The notes under the pieces are model-generated. The model was not told the origin of the DNA. It did not search any database and worked only from the letters and a program-made list of their open reading frames with translations. Of a stretch of 6,984 nt of DNA, positions 1 through 5,718 are shown piece after piece. This DNA is from Hungatella sp. UBA3402 (lineage in GTDB: Bacteria > Bacillota > Clostridia > Lachnospirales > Lachnospiraceae): the NCBI GenBank assembly GCA_002358555.1, contig DEPC01000148.1, positions 1 to 6,984 of the forward strand, written 5' to 3'. Positions within the stretch are counted from its first letter, which is position 1. Each line of letters begins with the position of its first letter. The translations under genes were made by a program, and so were the position numbers.

Positions 1-28
1 AATAAGGGGAGTGAAGTTTCTGATGCAG

Positions 29-156
29 ATTGACCACTTGACATTTAGACTAATTATGCAGACCTGCAAGAGAGATTTATGATAGCGTAGTGGTGACTAT
101 AGCTAGGAAATCTAACACAGCAGATGGATATTTAGGCAAGTTGTCATGTGGTCAGT
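29..156 (+). ncRNA. Candidate branched structured RNA or inverted-repeat element
   Basis: TGACCACTTGACA at 31-43 pairs with TGTCATGTGGTCA at 142-154 (12 of 13 positions), extended by an A-T and a G-U pair outside. Inside this closing stem are a small palindrome TGCAG-AC-CTGCA (57-68) and a longer arm at 73-113. In the arm, AGATTT pairs AAATCT, TAGC (83-86) pairs GCTA (102-105), and TAGT (88-91) pairs ACTA (96-99) around a GGTG loop. G-U pairs at 30/155, 45/140 and 87/100 would be C-A mismatches on the other strand, so plus-strand transcription is favoured. I match it to no known riboswitch or RNA family. It may instead be a decayed repeat element or chance pairing in AT-rich DNA. Confidence 0.3.
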
Positions 157-184
157 ACATTAGTATCTATTTGGTTTGCTTTTA

Positions 185-198
185 AAGTTTATACTTCC
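185..198. repeat. 14-bp direct repeat, copy 1
   Basis: AAGTTTATACTTCC occurs here and again, identical and in the same orientation, at 1069-1082. The two copies bracket the minus-strand zinc-ribbon gene and its promoter. The core AAGT-TTAT-ACTT is itself an inverted repeat, as a small operator would be. It could also be coincidence in AT-rich sequence. Confidence 0.4.
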
Positions 199-217
199 TC
201 AAATATAAGGATAAAAT

Positions 218-238
218 CTGTTATATGGTATCTAACAG
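218..238 (-). terminator. Weak terminator-like hairpin after the zinc-ribbon gene
   Basis: CTGTTA (218-223) and TAACAG (233-238) form a perfect 6-bp stem, with two more A-T pairs possible across one mismatch. The hairpin lies about 40 bp past the stop codon of the minus-strand gene. Read on the minus strand it is followed by ATTTTAT, a poor U-tract, and the stem is AT-rich, so it would be a weak intrinsic terminator at best. Confidence 0.3.
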
Positions 239-276
239 TATTCTAAAACTGACTGACTTGTAAAGAGAAGAATATG

Positions 277-984
277 TCACGATTCATAAAGCTGGCTGTA
301 GATCTCTTCACTGAGGGCATCTACATAAGCTGGGTCAGGTAAGTCTTTATTCGTGATTAAGTGGTCCTGGATAATCTGAAATCGCTTCAGACTTAATTCT
401 TCTTGAGGGAGAGAATCATGGTCTTCAATTTCCCTGTCAATATCTTCAGGCCTCCATTGGCTTAAAAACCATTCAATTAATTCTTTTGTCTGATTTTTTT
501 CCTTTTCAATTTCTGGCTGTAGTTGTTTTGCAGAACGATTTGTGTTAAAGAATACTGCCAAAGATAAGATTCCCATAATACATAAGGTGCTTTGAAAGAT
601 AATTTTGGAATTTCCAACCATAGGAAGGGAGATAATTCCTGTCCAGTATACAACGGAAACTGCCAAAAGAATACTTCCTACAATCAAAAAAGCTGAGGCT
701 GAGGATTTTAGATCTTCGTATTTTTGGGCTTTACTTTCATAGACTTGTACAGGTTTAGGCATCGAGGCAGCAATATCTTCTGGCATATGCAAATCAGAAT
801 TTTCTTCTTGTAGTTGTTGGTTCAGCTTTTCTAAATATTCTTGCTGTTTTAGCAATCGTTCTTCTTGTTCTTTTCTTTTCATAGCAATGGCCACTTCCTC
901 GGATTCTACCAGAGGACCACCACAGTCAGTACAAATAGTGATGCCATCAACAAATTCCATATCACATTTAGGACAATAACCCAT
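277..984 (-). CDS. Zinc-ribbon membrane protein of unknown function
   Basis: A 235-residue protein. The N-terminus is a compact zinc ribbon with two cysteine pairs, C4-x2-C7 and C18-x2-C21, the second followed by GGPL. A charged, Gln/Glu-rich stretch (about 36-62) looks coiled-coil. Two hydrophobic segments follow (about 97-116 and 128-147), then an acidic C-terminal tail of about 85 residues. Such proteins are common, uncharacterised members of Clostridia genomes; metal binding and a membrane-anchored regulatory or scaffold role are inference. The ATG at 984 is chosen because AAAGGAG lies 9 nt before it; an upstream in-frame ATG at 1011 has no comparable site and would sit before the ribosome site. 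It is the only minus-strand gene in the window and is divergent from the ABC transporter. No catalytic motif is seen. Confidence 0.8.
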   Translation of the reverse strand: MGYCPKCDMEFVDGITICTDCGGPLVESEEVAIAMKRKEQEERLLKQQEYLEKLNQQLQEENSDLHMPEDIAASMPKPVQVYESKAQKYEDLKSSASAFLIVGSILLAVSVVYWTGIISLPMVGNSKIIFQSTLCIMGILSLAVFFNTNRSAKQLQPEIEKEKNQTKELIEWFLSQWRPEDIDREIEDHDSLPQEELSLKRFQIIQDHLITNKDLPDPAYVDALSEEIYSQLYES

Positions 985-993
985 AAAAATAAT

Positions 994-1000
994 CTCCTTT
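994..1000 (-). promoter_or_regulatory. Ribosome binding site that fixes the zinc-ribbon start
   Basis: Read on the minus strand, AAAGGAG is followed by 9 nt and then the ATG at 984. It lies inside the reading frame if the upstream ATG at 1011 is used, which argues for the shorter protein beginning MGYCPKC. Confidence 0.75.
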
Positions 1001-1021
1001 TGTAACAACATGTTTCTTAAA

Positions 1022-1050
1022 ATTATAAAGCATAAATGTAGGTTCGTCTA
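1022..1050 (-). promoter_or_regulatory. Sigma-A type promoter for the zinc-ribbon gene
   Basis: On the minus strand a perfect -10 TATAAT (1022-1027) is preceded at exactly 17 bp by TAGACG (1045-1050), which matches the TTGACA -35 at 4 of 6 positions. Transcription would begin near 1014-1016, giving a leader of about 30 nt before the ATG at 984. Confidence 0.6.
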
Positions 1051-1052
1051 CA
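1037..1052. promoter_or_regulatory. Inverted repeat over the -35 of the zinc-ribbon promoter
   Basis: TGTAG at 1037-1041 and CTACA at 1048-1052 form a perfect inverted repeat with a six-base centre; a G-T pair extends it around a TTCG loop. It covers the -35 hexamer of the minus-strand promoter, where a repressor operator would sit. No regulator gene is visible in the window, so operator function is only a suggestion. Confidence 0.25.
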
Positions 1053-1068
1053 GAAGTTTTTAAGTGAG

Positions 1069-1082
1069 AAGTTTATACTTCC
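1069..1082. repeat. 14-bp direct repeat, copy 2
   Basis: Identical to 185-198 (AAGTTTATACTTCC). This copy lies 19 bp upstream of the -35 of the minus-strand promoter. Preceded by G it forms the inverted repeat GAAGT-TTAT-ACTTC (1068-1081). Confidence 0.4.
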
Positions 1083-1262
1083 ATTTCCAGAAAAAATAGA
1101 GTAGAATAGAGAAAGTTTCATATAGATAAGTATCACAGCTACATTTGCAATGAAGCAAGTCAAAGCAAAATTTATCTGTGGTCATTAGATGATAATAATC
1201 AGTATCTCTACAAATATGGACAAGAGATGCTGGCGAATTGATTAAAAAGGTGAGGTACATCT

Positions 1263-3020
1263 ATGGAGAGGAAGATAAAAACATCAGAGCTTATGAGGAG
1301 ATTTGCTCCTTATTATAAAAAATACACAAAAATTTTAGTGATAGATTTATTTTGCGCAGCTTTGACAACCATTTGTGAGATTGTACTGCCTTTGATTTTG
1401 CGCTATATTACCAATCAAGGAATTCAGAATTTGGCTTCTCTGACTGTAAGAACAGTTTGGATGTTGGGAGCAGTTTACTTAGGATTGCGGGTGATTGATG
1501 GGATTGCCAATTTTTATATGGCTTATACAGGACATGTGATGGGAGCCAGAATTGAGACAGATATGCGCCAGGATGCCTTTGACCATCTGCAAAAATTGTC
1601 AGATAGTTATTTTAACAATACAAAAGTGGGACAACTAATGTCCAGAATCACCAATGATTTATTTGATGTGACAGAATTTGCTCATCATTGTCCAGAGGAG
1701 TTTTTTATTGCTTTTATTAAAGCATTGGCAGCATTTATCATTTTGGCTCAGGTAAATCTATCTTTGACAGTGATTATTTTTGCTGTTGTTCCCGTGATGG
1801 TAGTCTGCTGCACTTATTTTAATTTAAAAATGAGGGCGGCTTTTAAAAAGCAGAGGCAACATATTGGTGAATTAAATGCTAAGATTGAAGATAATCTTTT
1901 AGGAAACCGAGTTGTGCGTGCATTTGCCAATCAGGATATTGAGATTGAGAAATTTCGCAAGGATAATGATGCATTTTTAGTTATTAAAAGGGAAATGTAT
2001 CGATATATGGCTGCATTCCAGGATACAGTCAGAATGTTTGATGGTCTGATGTATACAGTAGTGATTGTTGCAGGTGGCCTATTTATGATAAATGGCCGAA
2101 TTGACCCAGGAGATTTGGTAGCTTACACCATGTATGTTACAACCCTTTTGACAACTATCCGCAGAATTATAGAATTTGCAGAACAATTTCAGAGGGGAAT
2201 GACAGGCATTGAGCGATTTGTAGAGATTATGGATGCAAAGATTGATATCTTTGATGAGCAGGGAGCTGTGCCATTGGAAGGTGTAAAAGGTGGTATTACC
2301 TTTGACAATGTATGTTTTGAATACCCAGATGACCATACTCCAGTATTAGATGGAATCAATCTAGATATCCGTCCAGGAGAAAAGGTAGCACTTGTGGGAC
2401 CTTCTGGTGGGGGCAAGACAACATTATGTAATCTGATTCCCAGATTTTATGATACAACATCAGGTTCTATTCTTATAGATGGACAAGATATTCACCATGT
2501 GACATTGGAAAGCCTGCGAACTAATATTGGAGTAGTACAGCAAGATGTATATTTATTTTCTGGAACGGTATATGAAAATATTTCCTATGGCCGTCCAAGG
2601 GCAAAAAAGGAGGATGTGATTCAGGCGGCAAAAATGGCAGGGGCCCATGAGTTTATCAGTCAGTTAAAAGATGGGTATGATACTTATGTGGGAGAGCGAG
2701 GAGTAAAGCTGTCAGGAGGACAGAAACAAAGAATCAGTATAGCCAGAGTATTTTTGAAAAATCCTGCTATTCTGGTCTTAGATGAGGCCACCTCTGCCCT
2801 GGACAATGAAAGTGAACATCTGGTAAACTTGTCTTTGGAGAAGCTGGCTGAGGGGAGGACCACCTTAACCATTGCACATAGATTATCTACGATTCAGGGA
2901 GCAGATAGAATCCTGGTATTGTCAGGAAATCGGATTGTGGAAGAGGGGAATCATGAAGAACTGATGGAAAGACATGGTATGTATTATGAATTATATACAA
3001 TGTCATTTCAGGAGGGGTAA
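1263..3020 (+). CDS. ABC transporter, fused permease and ATPase (MsbA/LmrA-type half-transporter)
   Basis: A 585-residue exporter subunit of full family length, expected to work as a homodimer in the cytoplasmic membrane and drive substrate efflux with ATP. The membrane domain has six likely helices (about 22-47, 62-84, 147-163, 166-186, 258-277, 283-300). The ATPase domain is complete: A-loop Y354, Walker A GPSGGGKT (379-386), Q-loop Q427, signature LSGGQ (483-487), Walker B ILVLDE with catalytic E508, D-loop SALD (511-514) and H-loop H539. All catalytic positions are intact, so both sites of a homodimer should hydrolyse ATP. AAAGGTGAGG lies 7 nt before the ATG. No partner half-transporter is adjacent. 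Substrate cannot be told from sequence; lipid, peptide or drug export are all possible. No convincing promoter was found in the upstream region. Confidence 0.93.
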   Translation: MERKIKTSELMRRFAPYYKKYTKILVIDLFCAALTTICEIVLPLILRYITNQGIQNLASLTVRTVWMLGAVYLGLRVIDGIANFYMAYTGHVMGARIETDMRQDAFDHLQKLSDSYFNNTKVGQLMSRITNDLFDVTEFAHHCPEEFFIAFIKALAAFIILAQVNLSLTVIIFAVVPVMVVCCTYFNLKMRAAFKKQRQHIGELNAKIEDNLLGNRVVRAFANQDIEIEKFRKDNDAFLVIKREMYRYMAAFQDTVRMFDGLMYTVVIVAGGLFMINGRIDPGDLVAYTMYVTTLLTTIRRIIEFAEQFQRGMTGIERFVEIMDAKIDIFDEQGAVPLEGVKGGITFDNVCFEYPDDHTPVLDGINLDIRPGEKVALVGPSGGGKTTLCNLIPRFYDTTSGSILIDGQDIHHVTLESLRTNIGVVQQDVYLFSGTVYENISYGRPRAKKEDVIQAAKMAGAHEFISQLKDGYDTYVGERGVKLSGGQKQRISIARVFLKNPAILVLDEATSALDNESEHLVNLSLEKLAEGRTTLTIAHRLSTIQGADRILVLSGNRIVEEGNHEELMERHGMYYELYTMSFQEG

Positions 3021-3097
3021 TGAAGGATTATTATGTATAGATACCTATTTATTTGGCAATTCATGATATAGAATGTGAAACAATAATAATGATAGAA

Positions 3098-3104
3098 AGA
3101 GGGG
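3098..3104 (+). promoter_or_regulatory. Ribosome binding site that fixes the degV-family start
   Basis: AGAGGGG is separated by 7 nt from the ATG at 3112. The alternative TTG at 3106 lies one base from the site and is too close to be used. Confidence 0.65.
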
Positions 3105-3111
3105 ATTGACT

Positions 3112-3978
3112 ATGAAAACGGCAATCATGACAGACAGTAACAGTGGGATTACCCAGGTTCAGGGAAAAGAATGGGGGATTTTTGTACTTCCTATGCCTTT
3201 TATGATTGATGGGCAAGATTATTATGAGGATATTAATTTAACACAAAAGGAATTTTATGAGAAATTAAAAGATGGCAGTGATATTTCTACCTCTCAGCCG
3301 TCTCCTGAATCTGTAACAAAGCTGTGGGATGAGATTCTTGAGGAATATGATGAGATTGTGCATATTCCTATGTCTAGTGGATTAAGTGGTTCCTGCCAGA
3401 CAGCAAGAATGCTGGCAGAGGATTATGATGGGAAGGTGGAAGTGGTTAATAACCAAAGAATTTCTGTTACTCAAAGGCAGTCCGTGTTGGATGCTAAGAA
3501 GATGGCAAAAGAGGGAAAGACAGCTAAGGAGATTCACCAATATTTGGAGACAACAAAATTTGATTCCAGTATCTATATTATGCTGGACACATTAAAATAT
3601 TTAAAAAAGGGTGGACGAATCACTCCAGCGGCAGCAGCTTTGGGAACTCTCTTGAGACTAAAACCAGTTTTGCAGATTCAGGGGGAAAAGTTGGATGCCT
3701 TTGCAAAGGCAAGGACCATAAAGCAGGCAAAAAATATTATGATTACAGCCATTGGCCGTGATATGGAACAGAGGTTTGGAGACAAGAGTGGTGCAAAGAT
3801 TCATTTATGTATCGCTCATACAGATAACGAGGAGGCAGCACTGGAATTGAAAGAAGAATTGAAGGCAGTATTTCCAGATACTGGAGAGATTCATATTGAC
3901 CCTTTATCGTTAAGTGTTAGTTGTCATATCGGTCCAGGAGCATTGGCCATTGCCTGCGCAAAGGTTATAGAATTGTAG
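3112..3978 (+). CDS. DegV family fatty-acid-binding protein (FakB-like)
   Basis: A 288-residue cytoplasmic protein of typical DegV length. Family members bind one fatty acid; FakB proteins present it to the kinase FakA, which makes acyl-phosphate for phospholipid synthesis. Recognisable features are the N-terminal TDSNSG (7-12), the lipid-head-group motif TSQPS (60-64), SSGLSGS (88-94), KKGGRI (165-170), KPVLQ (184-188) and the C-terminal HIGPGALAI (272-280). The ATG at 3112 is preferred: AGAGGGG ends 7 nt before it, while the in-frame TTG at 3106 touches that site. The gene follows the ABC transporter by 91 bp with no terminator visible, so it may be partly co-transcribed. No fakA/DAK gene is in the window, so a role in fatty-acid activation rests on family knowledge only. 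Confidence 0.92.
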   Translation: MKTAIMTDSNSGITQVQGKEWGIFVLPMPFMIDGQDYYEDINLTQKEFYEKLKDGSDISTSQPSPESVTKLWDEILEEYDEIVHIPMSSGLSGSCQTARMLAEDYDGKVEVVNNQRISVTQRQSVLDAKKMAKEGKTAKEIHQYLETTKFDSSIYIMLDTLKYLKKGGRITPAAAALGTLLRLKPVLQIQGEKLDAFAKARTIKQAKNIMITAIGRDMEQRFGDKSGAKIHLCIAHTDNEEAALELKEELKAVFPDTGEIHIDPLSLSVSCHIGPGALAIACAKVIEL

Positions 3979-3999
3979 TATAGATGGCAAGAATACATG

Positions 4000-4031
4000 G
4001 TGAACTACCCATACTCTAAAGCTAATGGGAT
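4000..4031 (+). mobile_element. Possible remnant of an IS200/IS605-type right end
   Basis: GTGAACTACCCAT begins a hairpin with stem CCCAT (4008-4012) and ATGGG (4025-4029) and with CTAAAG in its loop. From memory, many IS605/TnpB-type elements of Firmicutes end in GTGAACTACCCA, a short stem, CTAAAG, the return stem and TGGG. Here the inner stem is mismatched, so it looks decayed. No tnpA or tnpB and no left end is present; degV-family coding sequence ends only 21 bp upstream. It could also act as a weak hairpin behind that gene, although no U-tract follows. Confidence 0.35.
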
Positions 4032-4059
4032 TGAGAATGATAAGGAGTTGAGATATTAT
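4031..4059 (+). promoter_or_regulatory. Sigma-A type promoter for the kinase operon
   Basis: TTGAGA (4031-4036) and TATTAT (4054-4059) each match the consensus at 5 of 6 positions and are separated by exactly 17 bp. Transcription would start near 4066, about 70 nt before the kinase start. This makes the kinase, GerMN lipoprotein and comEC a likely transcription unit separate from the degV-family gene. Confidence 0.6.
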
Positions 4060-4135
4060 CTGTAAAGGGATACAAGACAGCAGAGATATTGTCAGAGAAT
4101 TGTGAGAGCAAAAAGGGGACAGGGCAGGTGGATGA

Positions 4136-5641
4136 ATGGATTTAGAGAGGGAAGCAGAAGGCAGAATGGGAGTGCCTTTAGCAGCATGGATAAAAGGAAT
4201 GAGACAGAAGGGTGCTGTCAGTATGAAAGTGCCATTGTTTCTGTTGTTTCTGTTGGTGGGCTTTTTTCCTATGTATATTCTTGGGAAAGTAACAGACCAG
4301 TCTTTCCGACAAACCCAGCTTGATTCGCGGGTGATTGAGGTACAAAATCAATGTCTAATCATCAGCAACAAAATGAGTCGAGTAGGGTATATGAATGAGG
4401 ACAGCAGAGATTCTACAGTAGATGTGGAGCTAGATACCATTGCAGATATTTTTAATGGACGAATTGTTGTTATAAATAGAAATTTCAAAGTAATAAAAGA
4501 TACTTTCCGACTGGCAGAAGGACGAACCCATGTGGCAGAAGAGATAATCCGCTGTTTTCAAGGGGAGAGCAGCAATCGGTTAGAACGGGAGAAACATTAT
4601 TTTGCTTTGGCTGTGCCTGTCTATGATAATACAGAAGAAAAAAATATTGATGGTGTTCTGGTGGCAACCGCTTCTACAGAAAATTTAATTGGTATGGCAG
4701 AACGAGTATCGGAAAAAGCAGCATTTTTTCAGTTGATGGCATGGTGGGTGCTTGTATTAGTGGCTATTGTTCTTGTCATGATTTTGATGCGGCCCTTTGG
4801 AAAATTACAGAATGTGCTGAACCGAGTAGCTGAAGGCAATTTAGACCAGGTGATAGAAGAGGATACCTATAAGGAAACTAGGCAGATTTCTCTAGCTGTT
4901 CAAAATACTATGACCAAGCTAAAGACTGTAGACCAGTCCAGAGAAGAATTTGTATCCAATGTATCCCATGAGTTAAAGACTCCTATCACATCAATTCGAG
5001 TGTTGGCAGATTCGCTGATGGGTATGGAGGAGGTTCCAGTAGAATTATATCGGGAATTTATGACTGATATTTCCGATGAAATTGACCGAGAAAGCAAGAT
5101 TATTGATGATTTGCTGTCCTTGGTAAAAATGGATAAGGCAGTGGCAGAGTTAAATGTGGCTCAATTGGATATCAATGTATTAGTTCAGCAGATTATGAAG
5201 CGTCTTCGACCTATTGCCAGAAAGCGGAATATAGAATTGATTTATGAGAGTATTCGAGAAGTGACAGCAGATGTAGATGAAGTAAAGCTGTCCTTGGCTA
5301 TTAACAATTTGATAGAGAATGCCATCAAGTATAATGTGGAAGATGGATGGGTTCGAGTCACATTGGATGCAGACCATAAGTTTTTCTATATTAAAGTGGC
5401 AGATTCCGGCATTGGAATTCCAGAAGAATTTCAAGAGCATGTATTTGAACGGTTTTATCGGGTGGATAAGGCTCGCTCTAGGGAGACAGGAGGAACTGGC
5501 CTGGGACTTGCCATCACTAGAAAGGTGATTCTTATGCATCATGGAGCAGTTCGGCTTGTGAGCAAAGAGGGAGAGGGGTCTACATTTACTGTACGGATTC
5601 CATTAAATTATATTTCTTATTCTTTGGGTGGGACAGTTTAA
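4136..5641 (+). CDS. Membrane sensor histidine kinase with extracellular sensor domain and HAMP
   Basis: A 501-residue kinase. Order: basic N-terminus, membrane helix 1 (about 31-50), extracytoplasmic sensor (about 51-198, Cache/PAS-like, with GRIVVINRNFKVIKDT at 108-123), helix 2 (about 199-219), HAMP (about 220-265), dimerisation/phosphoacceptor domain with SHELKTP and H278, then the ATPase domain: N-box NNLIENAIKYN (390-400), G1 DSGIGI (423-428), F-box FERFYRVD (437-444) and G2 GTGLGL (453-458). All catalytic motifs are intact; the family autophosphorylates H278 and passes phosphate to a response regulator. It resembles the VicK/WalK and MtrB class. No response regulator is adjacent. The start is uncertain: AGGTGG sits 4 nt before the ATG at 4136, and in-frame ATGs at 4166, 4199 and 4223 would shorten only the cytoplasmic leader. 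The GerMN lipoprotein follows after 77 bp. Confidence 0.93.
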   Translation: MDLEREAEGRMGVPLAAWIKGMRQKGAVSMKVPLFLLFLLVGFFPMYILGKVTDQSFRQTQLDSRVIEVQNQCLIISNKMSRVGYMNEDSRDSTVDVELDTIADIFNGRIVVINRNFKVIKDTFRLAEGRTHVAEEIIRCFQGESSNRLEREKHYFALAVPVYDNTEEKNIDGVLVATASTENLIGMAERVSEKAAFFQLMAWWVLVLVAIVLVMILMRPFGKLQNVLNRVAEGNLDQVIEEDTYKETRQISLAVQNTMTKLKTVDQSREEFVSNVSHELKTPITSIRVLADSLMGMEEVPVELYREFMTDISDEIDRESKIIDDLLSLVKMDKAVAELNVAQLDINVLVQQIMKRLRPIARKRNIELIYESIREVTADVDEVKLSLAINNLIENAIKYNVEDGWVRVTLDADHKFFYIKVADSGIGIPEEFQEHVFERFYRVDKARSRETGGTGLGLAITRKVILMHHGAVRLVSKEGEGSTFTVRIPLNYISYSLGGTV

Positions 5642-5705
5642 AGTTAGTTGACAGCAAAGGATAGAAAGAAATGAAATAGTTGCATTCGTTGATAACAAGA
5701 GATAC

Positions 5706-5712
5706 AAGGAGG
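5706..5712 (+). promoter_or_regulatory. Consensus ribosome binding site that fixes the GerMN gene start
   Basis: AAGGAGG lies 6 nt before the ATG at 5719. The longer in-frame TTG start at 5680 has no such site and would put 13 charged residues before the signal peptide, so it is rejected. Confidence 0.85.
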
Positions 5713-5718
5713 CGGGAA

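Larger units (their letters stand above)
1..276. other. Intergenic stretch without a convincing gene
   Basis: No reading frame here has a start, ribosome site and usable length. Frame 1 is open from the window edge to a TGA at 31-33, so the last few codons of an upstream gene could enter the window, but ten codons are too few to judge. What can be seen is a set of nested inverted repeats (about 29-156), one copy of a 14-bp repeat (185-198) that recurs upstream of the neighbouring minus-strand gene, and a weak hairpin (218-238) just past that gene's stop codon. These are listed separately. Confidence 0.6.

Noticed and set aside
38..43. Perfect TTGACA in the left intergenic region as a promoter
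   Set aside because: No -10-like hexamer lies 16-18 bp downstream; the bases are better explained as part of the inverted-repeat arm.
1083..1245. Promoter for the ABC transporter
   Set aside because: Several AT-rich -10-like hexamers (for example GATAAT at 1191) exist, but none has a -35 with more than three matches at 16-18 bp.
1060..1260. A 66-codon minus-strand frame in the divergent intergenic region
   Set aside because: It has no ribosome site, an odd composition and no family resemblance, and it ends inside the region upstream of the zinc-ribbon promoter; treated as non-coding.
3021..3111. Possible promoter or terminator between the ABC transporter and the degV-family gene
   Set aside because: TTGGCA at 3053-3058 has no -10 at proper spacing, and no stem longer than about 4 bp with a U-tract is present.
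3997..4065. A 22-codon frame beginning MVNYPYS between the degV-family gene and the kinase
   Set aside because: No ribosome site precedes it, and its first bases coincide with the IS605-like end, which explains the sequence better.
4102..4323. A 73-codon plus-strand frame overlapping the kinase start
   Set aside because: It is out of frame with the kinase N-terminus, has no recognisable domain, and lies over the kinase's first membrane helix; a shadow of the real gene.
5180..5542. A 120-codon minus-strand frame opposite the kinase ATPase domain
   Set aside because: It lies wholly antisense to conserved kinase motifs and shows no domain of its own.
5648..5677. Possible internal promoter with a perfect TTGACA before the GerMN gene
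   Set aside because: The best -10 at acceptable spacing is TGAAAT at 18 bp, only 4 of 6 matches, so it is too weak to call.
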